A stretch of DNA of 64,000 bases from positions 62,001 through 126,000 of the forward strand of contig CALUMG010000005.1 of the NCBI GenBank assembly GCA_944321705.1. The letters are read 5' to 3'. The translations under genes and the position numbers were made by a program. Below, in pieces: positions 1 to 7,985 of this stretch. Position 1 is the stretch's first letter. Each line of letters begins with the position of its first letter. The notes under the pieces are model-generated. The model ran no database searches. It was not told where the DNA came from and was given only the letters and a program-made list of their open reading frames with translations. The stretch is from an uncultured Muribaculaceae bacterium. GTDB taxonomy: Bacteria > Bacteroidota > Bacteroidia > Bacteroidales > Muribaculaceae.

Positions 1-1
1 T

Positions 2-154
2 TTTGCCCTTACGCGGCTCGGAATACATGACAGTGAAAAAGTTGCAGCTTTCCTGCGCTGCTCCGTTTCCACAATTTACAATTATCGCACGAAAATGAAG
101 AACCGTGCCATTGATAGAGATAATTTTGAAGAAAAATTCATGAATAGATACTGA
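2..154 (+). CDS. C-terminal end of a DUF6377-type regulator (5' partial)
   Basis: The window opens inside this gene; 50 codons are visible, ending at a TGA. The visible part reads as a LuxR/GerE-like helix-turn-helix, with [17 protein letters not shown] followed by [13 protein letters not shown]. That is the pattern at the end of the large Bacteroidetes DUF6377 regulators, which carry N-terminal TPR repeats and a membrane segment before the DNA-binding end. The N-terminal sensor lies outside the window, so the signal it reads cannot be judged. It is followed by a 200-base gap and a secreted protein gene on the same strand, but nothing shows that it controls that gene. Confidence 0.7.
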   Translation, partial: FALTRLGIHDSEKVAAFLRCSVSTIYNYRTKMKNRAIDRDNFEEKFMNRY

Positions 155-283
155 TCAGGCTATACGAAACAGCTACATTATAATCTCATGTTGTCGTGAC
201 TAAAGTGTTAAGTATCAATCAAATCCAAATTTAATCCAACTACATTTTCATTGTATCGGCATTAAAATGCTTGACGCATTTAA

Positions 284-291
284 TAATTTTG
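284..291 (+). promoter_or_regulatory. Possible -7 element (TAATTTTG)
   Basis: TAATTTTG matches the Bacteroidetes -7 consensus TAnnTTTG and lies 63 bases before the ATG at 355. No TTTG is seen at the expected distance upstream. An imperfect hairpin (ATTAAAATGC, loop, GCATTTAAT) lies just before and overlaps it. This is a weak promoter call. Confidence 0.3.
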
Positions 292-354
292 TGCAAATAG
301 CTTTAAAACTAATTGCTACTTATTGTTTTACTTATTTTCTTCATTAATACCGAT

Positions 355-3300
355 ATGATAAATCTAAAAAAATTATTCTCATGCATGGGTGTGGCTGCAT
401 TGGGTTGGACAGCCTTTGCCGTCTCGGGGCAAAATGCCATTACCCTGACGGAACAATCACCCGTAATTACACAAGACTTTGACGGGATGTGGGATGCCAC
501 TGAGCAGCAAGCCTTATTGACGCTGCCCGACGGGTGGCGTATTGACCGCAATCTTGACGCACCTCGGCAAGTAGGCTCATACGCCGATGCCGCCACTGAA
601 GTAATGTATAGCGGAGGTACAAGCCTTGCAAGCAATGCAAAAAACGGAACATGGAACTTCGGCAGCACTGACAATCCGGCCGACCGTGCCGTGGGCGGAC
701 TGTCAACCACGGTGTCGGGAGGGACACGCTGCATCAGTGTAATGGCGAAATTACACAATGGGGATGACTCCGACATCAGCCGGTTACAGCTAAACTATGA
801 TATTGAAAAATATCGTTATGGAGCCAACACGGCTGGATTTGCCGTGCAGCTTTATTATTCAGCCGATGGAGAGAACTGGATTTCGGGTGGCGATGACTTT
901 TATACATTTTTCTCGCCTGACGGTGAAACCATCGGTGCCGAAAATGTTCCTATTGCCACGACTGGCATTGATGAAAAGAACCTGCTTGTAGACATTAAAG
1001 CCGGTTCCGACATATATTTGGCTTGGAACATAACCGTGGCATCCGGGACAAGCCCCGATAAAGCCCCGGGCTTAGCTATCGACAATGTGTCGATAACCGC
1101 AAATTACGACTCGGGCAGCCAATACATATATGTGGAAGACAACACAGGATGGAACTCGATAGCCGTGTATGAAACCACCGGAAAAGTCTTCGGAGCGTAT
1201 CCGGGACAAGAGTCTTTGGGATATTCGGTAGTAAACGGCGTGCAATATAAGGCTTATGAATATTCTGCCGCAGCCCCGTTTGAAATTGAAATAAACGATA
1301 CCGGCAACACACGTTTGCCATTTGAAATCAAAGAAGCTCGTGACTATTACTTGTGTGTTACTGATGTTGAGGTTACAGAAATCACCGATCCTGAAAACTA
1401 TACAGGCTATGTTGACCCGGATGCTCCCAAGCCATCGGGCATTTACTTGCGAGGTGATGTCAATGGCTGGGATCCGACCTCTGAATGGGAATTTGGCATA
1501 ATTGGTGACGGTGTTTATGTATTGTATGACAAATATCTCTCAGGAGGTTTTAAAATTGCCGATGCCGATTGGTCTTCAAGCTGCAACTACGGTACCAATG
1601 GCACTACAATCTTGATGGATCAGCCATATGAACTGGTATCAGGAACCAACGATAACATTTCATGCGGAAGCAATGCCTATTTGTGCAAACGCATAGTGCT
1701 GACAATTACCGACGAGGGTGCAACTTTGCTGCTTGAATCAGACGATAGCACTGAAGGACTCACATCGGTATATGTAATCGGTGACAATAACGGTTGGAAT
1801 TACATGGACGCATCGGGAGAATTGAAACTTGATGAGCAAGACGGTCTTTTCAAGGGACGTGTGTCGATGTCGGCATCATCCGACGGTTACAGCCATTGGC
1901 GCATATACCAACGCTTAGGCATGGGTGGAGCATGGGGCGTTCCCGGTGGAGAAAACCTTACCGGAGACAACACCACTGGCAAACTTGAACGTGGAAGCAC
2001 AGGTAACGTGTCAACGGCATCTGGAACGTATGATTTTACTTTCAATATCGAAACCGGGGAATATGTGTTGAACAAAGTTGCATCGGCCGTTTCCGATGTC
2101 AGCTTGCTTCCTGCCGAAACTGTGCTTGTTCCTGCGCTGCCCGAAAAAGTGAAAATATTGTCGCTCAACAATAGTCTCATATATTATAACGATCAAGACG
2201 TAATGTTTAATGAGATTGCTGCCGCAATGGGCAAGGATGCCGTGTGGACCAAGCACACTCTACTCGGTAAATCGCTCGAAACGCATTGGAACGAAGGTGA
2301 CGGGCTGGCCGAAGATGGTACCCCGTCGGCCAAAATGCTTGTCCGCTCGGAAGCATGGAGCCATATCATATTGCAAGAACAGAGCGCACTTCCACGCACC
2401 GACGTGGAGACATTCCGCGCGTCGGTGAAAAAATGGATTGACTACATTCGGGAATATTGCCCGAACCCCAACGCCGTTGTAATCTTGCCAATGAACTGGG
2501 CTTATGCAGGCGACTGGGAAAATTTCACAAGTTTCAACGATACATTCAACCGCAATTACCTCGATGTGGCACGCGAACTTGGAGTAGTGGTATGCCCTGT
2601 TGCTTGTGCTTATCAGGATGTATATGACGCAGAAGGTGCGGAAGGGTGCAATTTGCTCTTCCTCGACGACCGTCATCCAACCCCTAAGGCAACTTACATG
2701 GCCGCCTGCATGGAGTATTCATTGATTTTCGGTGAAGATGCTTCGGCTATAACCTATCACCCAACATCGATTACCGACGATGAGGCTGCCGACATGATAA
2801 ATTATGTTTCAAATGCAATGGCTGGATTCACCAACTATGTTGACCATAACAAGGGTACAATAAAATTCTCGGTCAAGGTAGTCGACGAATATGGCATGGA
2901 AATTGAAGCTCCTGCTGAAATCACGATGAGCATTGACGGTGGTGGTAGCTTGTCGGCGGACAACGTGTTTACTGCCGATGGCACTCTTGGCGACTATACC
3001 GTGACAGCCTCCATGGGTAATTTCAAGCGCAGTGCAACAGTAAAGGTTGCCGAAGCCGAGACTGTCGTAGTCACTTATCCGTCAATTTCGCTCAACGAAG
3101 ATTGCTTGTCGGCAAGTGAAGATTTCGATACAATGGGCGATGCGGCCGAAGCCAAGTTGCCTGAAGCATGGCGCATCGACCGCCAGACGGTGGCTCCGCG
3201 TACTGTCGGAACATATCCGGTTGCATTGGAAAACACGCAATATGCCGGTGGCGCGTCGTTGCCATCTAATGCCAAAAACGGATTGTGGAACTTTGGTGCC

Positions 3301-4257
3301 GACGATAACGGCGACCGTGCAGTAGGCGGTATCACCACAGGTGTTGACAATGGCACTCGTGCAGTCAACATATATGCACATCTTTTCAACTCGGGCAAAA
3401 AGACTCTTGAAAATATAGCGGTAAGCTACGATATTGAAAAATATCGCAAGGGGTCTAATCCTGCGGGTTTTACAGTCCAATTGTATTACTCGATTGACGG
3501 ACGTAACTGGACATCGGCCGGGGACGCATTCAGCACATATCTCGAACCCGATGATGAAACGGCGGGCTATGAGAGCGTTCCGGGAGAAACCGTCACCGTC
3601 AGTGACATATTGCCGACAACAATGGGTGGCATGTGCGACCTTTACCTTGCTTGGAACATATCGGTGGCAAGCGGAGATGCTGCCAACGCCGCAATGGCTC
3701 TTGCCATCGACAATTTTTCAATCTCGGCACAGTTGCCTGAGGTACCTACGGCTTTGCATTACATATATGTGATTGACAATACCGGTTGGGATTCGCTCGG
3801 ACTTTATGCATGGGGCGACGGTGAGCTTTTCGGCGCATGGCCTGGTGAAGCGCCTATCGACGAGCGTGAAATTGATGGCACGCTTTATAAAGTGTTTGCA
3901 CTCGACACCGAATCGGGCAACTATAACCTTATCTTTAACAATTGGAATAATGGCAAGCAATTGCAGGATTACACCATAGAGGCTAATCGTGATTTCTATT
4001 TCCAAATCGATGAAACATCGGTGAAAGAGATTCCACCTGCAACTGTGGAAACAGTCAATGGAAGTAATTGCAAAATTTCTTATAACAACGGTTCTATCAA
4101 TGCTCCTGAGGCCGACAGCATAACTGTATATACAATCTCGGGTGCTATCGCAGCTCATGCTATTGGTGAGATTATTGACATAAGTAATCTCCCTCAAGGA
4201 ATTTACATTGCCAAGGCTGAAGGATCGGTTTCATCGGCTGTGAAAATTGTTAAATAA
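355..4257 (+). CDS. Large secreted modular protein: duplicated jelly-roll modules around a DUF4886 SGNH-like domain, C-terminal sorting domain
   Basis: The protein is 1300 residues from the ATG at 355, which starts a clear signal peptide (MINLKKLFSCMGVAALGW); an upstream TTG at 313 would only extend it. A module at about residues 42-252 is repeated at about 922-1125 (WRID, SNAKNG, DIEKYR, VQLYYS in both). Each copy is followed by a CBM26-like starch-binding module (255-337 and 1135-1219; DNTGW and FGA(Y/W)PG in both). Two further GDVNGW/GDNNGW-type modules lie at about 361-575. Residues 598-805 resemble DUF4886, an SGNH-hydrolase-like family: Ser607 in NNS and Asp771/His774 in a DxxH block could be catalytic. 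The last 45 residues look like a type IX secretion sorting domain. It is probably a cell-surface carbohydrate-binding esterase, but the substrate is unknown. Confidence 0.8.
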   Translation: MINLKKLFSCMGVAALGWTAFAVSGQNAITLTEQSPVITQDFDGMWDATEQQALLTLPDGWRIDRNLDAPRQVGSYADAATEVMYSGGTSLASNAKNGTWNFGSTDNPADRAVGGLSTTVSGGTRCISVMAKLHNGDDSDISRLQLNYDIEKYRYGANTAGFAVQLYYSADGENWISGGDDFYTFFSPDGETIGAENVPIATTGIDEKNLLVDIKAGSDIYLAWNITVASGTSPDKAPGLAIDNVSITANYDSGSQYIYVEDNTGWNSIAVYETTGKVFGAYPGQESLGYSVVNGVQYKAYEYSAAAPFEIEINDTGNTRLPFEIKEARDYYLCVTDVEVTEITDPENYTGYVDPDAPKPSGIYLRGDVNGWDPTSEWEFGIIGDGVYVLYDKYLSGGFKIADADWSSSCNYGTNGTTILMDQPYELVSGTNDNISCGSNAYLCKRIVLTITDEGATLLLESDDSTEGLTSVYVIGDNNGWNYMDASGELKLDEQDGLFKGRVSMSASSDGYSHWRIYQRLGMGGAWGVPGGENLTGDNTTGKLERGSTGNVSTASGTYDFTFNIETGEYVLNKVASAVSDVSLLPAETVLVPALPEKVKILSLNNSLIYYNDQDVMFNEIAAAMGKDAVWTKHTLLGKSLETHWNEGDGLAEDGTPSAKMLVRSEAWSHIILQEQSALPRTDVETFRASVKKWIDYIREYCPNPNAVVILPMNWAYAGDWENFTSFNDTFNRNYLDVARELGVVVCPVACAYQDVYDAEGAEGCNLLFLDDRHPTPKATYMAACMEYSLIFGEDASAITYHPTSITDDEAADMINYVSNAMAGFTNYVDHNKGTIKFSVKVVDEYGMEIEAPAEITMSIDGGGSLSADNVFTADGTLGDYTVTASMGNFKRSATVKVAEAETVVVTYPSISLNEDCLSASEDFDTMGDAAEAKLPEAWRIDRQTVAPRTVGTYPVALENTQYAGGASLPSNAKNGLWNFGADDNGDRAVGGITTGVDNGTRAVNIYAHLFNSGKKTLENIAVSYDIEKYRKGSNPAGFTVQLYYSIDGRNWTSAGDAFSTYLEPDDETAGYESVPGETVTVSDILPTTMGGMCDLYLAWNISVASGDAANAAMALAIDNFSISAQLPEVPTALHYIYVIDNTGWDSLGLYAWGDGELFGAWPGEAPIDEREIDGTLYKVFALDTESGNYNLIFNNWNNGKQLQDYTIEANRDFYFQIDETSVKEIPPATVETVNGSNCKISYNNGSINAPEADSITVYTISGAIAAHAIGEIIDISNLPQGIYIAKAEGSVSSAVKIVK

Positions 4258-4296
4258 AGAAATTTATAAAAACAACTGCAAGAGTTTTCGAATCGT

Positions 4297-4338
4297 AAAA
4301 ATTGAAGGTGCGCCAAAATAAACGCACCTTCAATTTTT
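4297..4338 (+). terminator. Intrinsic terminator after the large secreted protein
   Basis: A perfect 12-bp inverted repeat (ATTGAAGGTGCG at 4301-4312 and its complement at 4323-4334) is flanked by AAAA and TTTT. It lies 40 bases after the stop codon. The flanking A and T runs mean it could work in both directions. Confidence 0.85.
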
Positions 4339-4491
4339 ATATACTGTTTTTCGTGAAATATGGATGTTAAATGCTATTTAAATCGTTTGAACAACAAATG
4401 AGTCCTTTTTCTTATTGTGCTTGATTTTTGATCTTTTTGAATAATATAGGATGCGGTTAAGCAGAGCCAAAGATAAAAACGTTGTTTTTTG

Positions 4492-4523
4492 TTTGCCTCT
4501 GTGTTCATATTTCACTATCTTTA
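4492..4523 (+). promoter_or_regulatory. Promoter for the structured leader RNA
   Basis: TTTG at 4492-4495, a 20-base spacer and TATCTTTA at 4516-4523 fit the Bacteroidetes -33/-7 pattern with one mismatch in the -7 element. A start near 4529 would give a leader of roughly 310 bases before the gene at 4838. Confidence 0.5.
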
Positions 4524-4527
4524 CAGT

Positions 4528-4785
4528 GTTTCGGGAGCATAGGGAGCTATCGTTCTGAAACGACATATTTTAAAGGTGTTATTGAAATTATCTTCCGTTC
4601 TTAAACTTGGCGGTTTATAATGCGATGAAGATGATTGGCAATGGCACCTGCATCGGTTGCTTATACCCTGCTGTGAATGGCAGTATATGGCAATATCGGT
4701 GTGGGGCTGTTGCTTTATCTATCGCATGGGTACGCCAAGACCTAAGAACGAGATAAAGCAATGCGATCTCCACACCTTGTTTTGT
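4528..4785 (+). ncRNA. Structured RNA candidate with two competing folds (6S-like rod or leader switch)
   Basis: Fold 1 is a long rod. CGTTCTTA (4596-4603) and CTTGGCG (4606-4612) pair with CGCCAAG (4733-4739) and TAAGAACG (4743-4750). ATGCGAT (4620-4626) pairs with ATCGCAT (4721-4727), and shorter helices (CACC/GGTG, TTGC/GCAA, CTGC/GCAG) continue inside. Fold 2 pairs TTGCTTTATCT (4710-4720) with AGATAAAGCAA (4751-4761) and GGTGTGG (4698-4704) with CCACACC (4770-4776), then runs into TTGTTTTG. The two long helices interleave, so they exclude each other or form a pseudoknot. A promoter sits just upstream. This could be a 6S-type RNA (the Bacteroidales-1 motif has been linked to 6S) or a switch controlling the gene at 4838. 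The ends are estimates and the family is not identified. Confidence 0.4.
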
Positions 4786-4837
4786 ATTCTATTGTTAACC
4801 GTTCTGCTTGGAGGTTGAAGAACACAAAAGGGCTTTT

Positions 4838-5536
4838 ATGAAATTTTTTAGTAGAGTGTGCATTGCATTGGTCGCACTGTTTTGTTGTGGTGTCGCATCG
4901 GCCAAAGAGTTGCAAGATGTAGTTTATTTGAAAAATGGCAGTATCATTAGAGGTACTATTATTGAGCAAGTTCCAAATGAATCATTGAAAATCAAGACGG
5001 CTGATGGAAGCGTGTTTGTGTATGAAATATCGCAGGTTGATAAGTATGCGAAAGAAGAACCTGTATTGAAAAGCAAAGGCCTTAATCCGAGGGTCAAAGG
5101 GTACAGGGGCTGGGTAGAAACCGGAGGTGCTGTCGGCCTTGGGACTTTTGGTGATGGAGTGTTTACTTTTTCTACAAGTCACGGATATCAATTTAGCCCA
5201 TATTTCTTTTTAGGAGCCGGCATAGGAGTTGACTGTCATTTTGGTTGGGAAACAGTGTTTATGCCCATTTTTGCCAATGCAAGAGCTTATTTCATAGATG
5301 GGAAGATTTCACCTTTTTTGGATGCCAAGATAGGTTATTCGCCATTGGACGGGACAGGCTTCTATTTCAGCCCGTCAGTAGGTGTTAGTTTTGGAACGTC
5401 GAGGAAATGTGCTGTGAATTTGTCAATTGGCTATAATCTTCAGCGGACGGAAGTGTATTATTATGGCTATTATTATTCTTTTTATGCCTATGAATCGATG
5501 CATGGGCTGTCTTTTAAGTTAGGAATTGAATTTTAA
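4838..5536 (+). CDS. Secreted outer-membrane beta-barrel protein with an N-terminal Sm-like strand domain
   Basis: The protein is 232 residues from the ATG at 4838; an in-frame TTG at 4808 would put ten polar residues before the signal peptide, so I reject it. The signal peptide is MKFFSRVCIALVALFCCG, cleaved after ASA. Residues 25-75 hold a short beta domain (DVVYLKNGSIIRGTI, then KIKTADGS and YEI), a pattern common in Bacteroidetes envelope proteins. The rest alternates aromatic and glycine residues like a small outer-membrane barrel and ends in LGIEF, with a terminal Phe as barrel assembly favours. No substrate can be named. It follows the structured leader at 4.5-4.8 kb and is closed by a strong terminator, so it is probably transcribed alone. 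Confidence 0.75.
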   Translation: MKFFSRVCIALVALFCCGVASAKELQDVVYLKNGSIIRGTIIEQVPNESLKIKTADGSVFVYEISQVDKYAKEEPVLKSKGLNPRVKGYRGWVETGGAVGLGTFGDGVFTFSTSHGYQFSPYFFLGAGIGVDCHFGWETVFMPIFANARAYFIDGKISPFLDAKIGYSPLDGTGFYFSPSVGVSFGTSRKCAVNLSIGYNLQRTEVYYYGYYYSFYAYESMHGLSFKLGIEF

Positions 5537-5542
5537 TACTGA

Positions 5543-5587
5543 AACCGGCATCCAAGGCTTTGCGGACTTGGATGCCGGTTTTATTTT
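5543..5587 (+). terminator. Intrinsic terminator after the barrel protein
   Basis: A perfect 14-bp stem (AACCGGCATCCAAG at 5543-5556, complement at 5567-5580) is followed by TTATTTT. It lies six bases after the stop codon. Confidence 0.9.
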
Positions 5588-5644
5588 CAGAATTAATTAT
5601 ATTTTATTGCTGTCTGATAAAATTTGTTTCTCCTGTCTTTTGTG

Positions 5645-7597
5645 TTATTTTATCATTGTCAAGCCGCCGTTGGGGTAGATTGTGACGCTGACTTTTACAG
5701 GATTCTTTATTTGAAACTCTTTGCGGAGCAATTGCATCTCTTTGTTGTCCTCATAGGAAACGGCGGTGTCGCCTGCGTTGAATCCCAAGATTGACAAGTC
5801 GAGATCCAATTTCAATAGCTCGGAAGTGGCATTGATTCCCACCACATACCACTTGTCGGCATGTCGGCGTGCCAATACGCAATACTTGCCCGGGTATCCG
5901 TCGATGAAGCGAGTTTCATCCCAGGTCGTGGGTATATCTTTCATGAACTCGATGGCAGCCTGTGGCGCGTCGGTCAAGTTATTTGGCGTAATTGCGAAGT
6001 TTTGGACAGGATTTTGGAACAATATCGCAGTCGCAAGTTGGAATGCGTCGGACGTGCGACGAATCGTGCCGCCGTCGTTGGTGCGGTTATATCGCTTGTT
6101 GAGGAACGTGCCGCCAAATTCCATGCATCCCACCGTGTTGCGGATGAACGGGTGCAAGCAGGCGTTGAACGCCTCCATGTCGTCGAAACGTTGCTCAAAC
6201 ACAAGGTTCTCGGAAGCAAGAACCGCCTCGCTGCCGACGTAGTTGGGGTACATGCGTTCCCATCCGCGCGGCAAGGTGCAACCGTGGAATATCACCATCA
6301 AGCCGTGGTCATCGGCATCGCTCAAGATGGCTTCATACAAGCGCATTGTTTCCTGCTTGTCGCCCCCGAAGAAGTCGACTTTGATGCCTTTAACACCTAT
6401 CTTTTGGAGCCATTTCATTTCCCTCTTGCGAGTGATGGGGTTGTCCATGATGTTGATAGGGCTCTGCTCGATGTCGTTCCAGTAGCCGCTTGAACTGTAC
6501 CACAAGAATAAATCGACGTTGCGGCTGTGGGCATATCGGGCAAGTTGCTCGATTCGGTCGCGACCTACGTTTTTGTCCCACCAAGCGTCTACCAGCGTGT
6601 GTTCATATCCCATCGACACGGCCAGGTCGATGAAAGTGATCTGGTCCTCATAGTTCATGCTCGCATCCTGCCACACAATCCAGCTCCAAGTGCCACGTCC
6701 GTATTCGTAGACGTGCTCGCTTTCATATCGCGGTTCGACAAGAGCCCAAGGTATCGTTGTCTCCACTATCGGGCGCAGGTTGTCGCCAACTGTGATGGTG
6801 CGCCAAGGGGTAGCTGCCGGCAACGCCAGTCCCGGTGATACGCTTCCGTTGCCGTTATTCTCTTCAGGCATCGGGAATGCTATTTTATAGAGCCCGTTGG
6901 CATCGGCATCGCTCAGGTGAGATGCGCAATAGCGGCTGTCAACGTCGGTTTCGCTGAGCAATACCCAGCTGTCGTCGCTTGTGTGGAACAATCCTGGGAA
7001 TGTGAATCCATGCCCGTATTGAGACGGTTCACTCATTGGAGCATCGGCCCGGTAGGTCTCCTCGTAACTTGGTTTCGTGCGTTTCCAACCTATCATCGGA
7101 TCGCTTTGCGAAGTGAGGAAAGTTGTTGTGCCTTCGGGGAAGTCAAATCCCGTGTTTTCTTGTTTTATCACAATACTGCCACGCTCGTTGTGACGTGGAA
7201 TCTCGTAGCGGAAAGCCACATCATTGTCGCTCACGCAGAATGTGACATCGTAGGTGTTGCCGTCGGCATTTTTCAAGTTTACCGTCAGCTCGTTGGCCTT
7301 ATAGTTTATGAACGATTGCTTGATGCGGTCTTGCAAGAAAGAACGTTCTATCTTACTGCTGTCGGCCGACACTAAAGTAATGTTGCGACCAAAGTCTCCT
7401 GTGTCGGCAATGAATCCGAGCGGAGAATTTTCGAGCATTGTCATGCCACGGTAAGTAACCGAATACATTGGCACACCTGCTTCGATTGTCACTGTCACAC
7501 GGAGGTTGCCGTCGGGGCTTGATATGGCTGCCGGTTGCGCTTGCGCAACTGCAACGCTGCCTGTCGCGCATAGGATTCCAAGAAGTAATTTATTCAT
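5645..7597 (-). CDS. Glycoside hydrolase family 97, retaining type (alpha-galactosidase-like)
   Basis: This is a 650-residue secreted enzyme with a signal peptide ending at AQAQ and the GH97 layout: N-terminal beta-sandwich (about 25-280), (beta/alpha)8 barrel (about 290-560) and a C-terminal beta domain. The barrel shows WSWIVW, the stretch VDAWWDKN, and GIKVDFFGGDKQ in which Asp408 sits where retaining GH97 enzymes such as BtGH97b carry their nucleophile. Inverting SusB-type enzymes lack this Asp and use Glu bases instead. It therefore most likely releases alpha-galactose or a similar alpha-linked sugar from the non-reducing end in the periplasm. It follows folB by 21 bases, and no SusC/D pair is nearby, so it is not part of an obvious utilisation locus. 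Confidence 0.9.
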   Translation of the reverse strand: MNKLLLGILCATGSVAVAQAQPAAISSPDGNLRVTVTIEAGVPMYSVTYRGMTMLENSPLGFIADTGDFGRNITLVSADSSKIERSFLQDRIKQSFINYKANELTVNLKNADGNTYDVTFCVSDNDVAFRYEIPRHNERGSIVIKQENTGFDFPEGTTTFLTSQSDPMIGWKRTKPSYEETYRADAPMSEPSQYGHGFTFPGLFHTSDDSWVLLSETDVDSRYCASHLSDADANGLYKIAFPMPEENNGNGSVSPGLALPAATPWRTITVGDNLRPIVETTIPWALVEPRYESEHVYEYGRGTWSWIVWQDASMNYEDQITFIDLAVSMGYEHTLVDAWWDKNVGRDRIEQLARYAHSRNVDLFLWYSSSGYWNDIEQSPINIMDNPITRKREMKWLQKIGVKGIKVDFFGGDKQETMRLYEAILSDADDHGLMVIFHGCTLPRGWERMYPNYVGSEAVLASENLVFEQRFDDMEAFNACLHPFIRNTVGCMEFGGTFLNKRYNRTNDGGTIRRTSDAFQLATAILFQNPVQNFAITPNNLTDAPQAAIEFMKDIPTTWDETRFIDGYPGKYCVLARRHADKWYVVGINATSELLKLDLDLSILGFNAGDTAVSYEDNKEMQLLRKEFQIKNPVKVSVTIYPNGGLTMIK

Positions 7598-7618
7598 TAT
7601 ATTAGTTTTGGATTATGT

Positions 7619-7972
7619 TTAAAATTCAACGGTCACGGCGACACTTGCCATTTCTCCCGTTATGGGAGGAGTGATTTTGGCAACGGTCACTTTCCCACCC
7701 TTGATGAGAGGGAATCTTGATGTCAATGATTTTATTATGCGTCCTGCCACGTTCTCAAGCAGTTGCGACGGCACGGCCATTTCGGCTGCCACTATGTCGT
7801 AGGCCTCGGCGTAGTTGAGCGTGTCGGCAAGGTTGTCGGTTTCCATTGACGCTTCGAAAGGGTAGCATAACTCCACACTCACTTCAAAGTCATTGCCTAC
7901 CATGCGTTCCTGCTCGGACACGCCATGACGGGCGTGAAATTTCATGCGCTCTATTTTTATAAAAGTCTTCAT
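7619..7972 (-). CDS. folB: Dihydroneopterin aldolase
   Basis: This 117-residue cytosolic enzyme of folate synthesis converts 7,8-dihydroneopterin to 6-hydroxymethyl-dihydropterin and glycolaldehyde. The family signatures are present: FHARHGVSEQER near the N terminus with the substrate-binding Glu region, LNYAEAYDI, LLENVAGRI, and the C-terminal VAKITPPI with the catalytic Lys. Length is normal for FolB. It lies between a lipoprotein gene (13 bases upstream) and the GH97 gene (21 bases downstream), all on the minus strand, so the three probably share a transcript although their functions are unrelated. Confidence 0.93.
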   Translation of the reverse strand: MKTFIKIERMKFHARHGVSEQERMVGNDFEVSVELCYPFEASMETDNLADTLNYAEAYDIVAAEMAVPSQLLENVAGRIIKSLTSRFPLIKGGKVTVAKITPPITGEMASVAVTVEF

Positions 7973-7985
7973 TCAGAGGGGTATT

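Noticed and set aside
4378..4566. 62-residue minus-strand frame in the gap before the barrel protein
   Set aside because: Low-complexity Lys/Ser-rich sequence without homology pattern, overlapping the leader promoter; no start signals.
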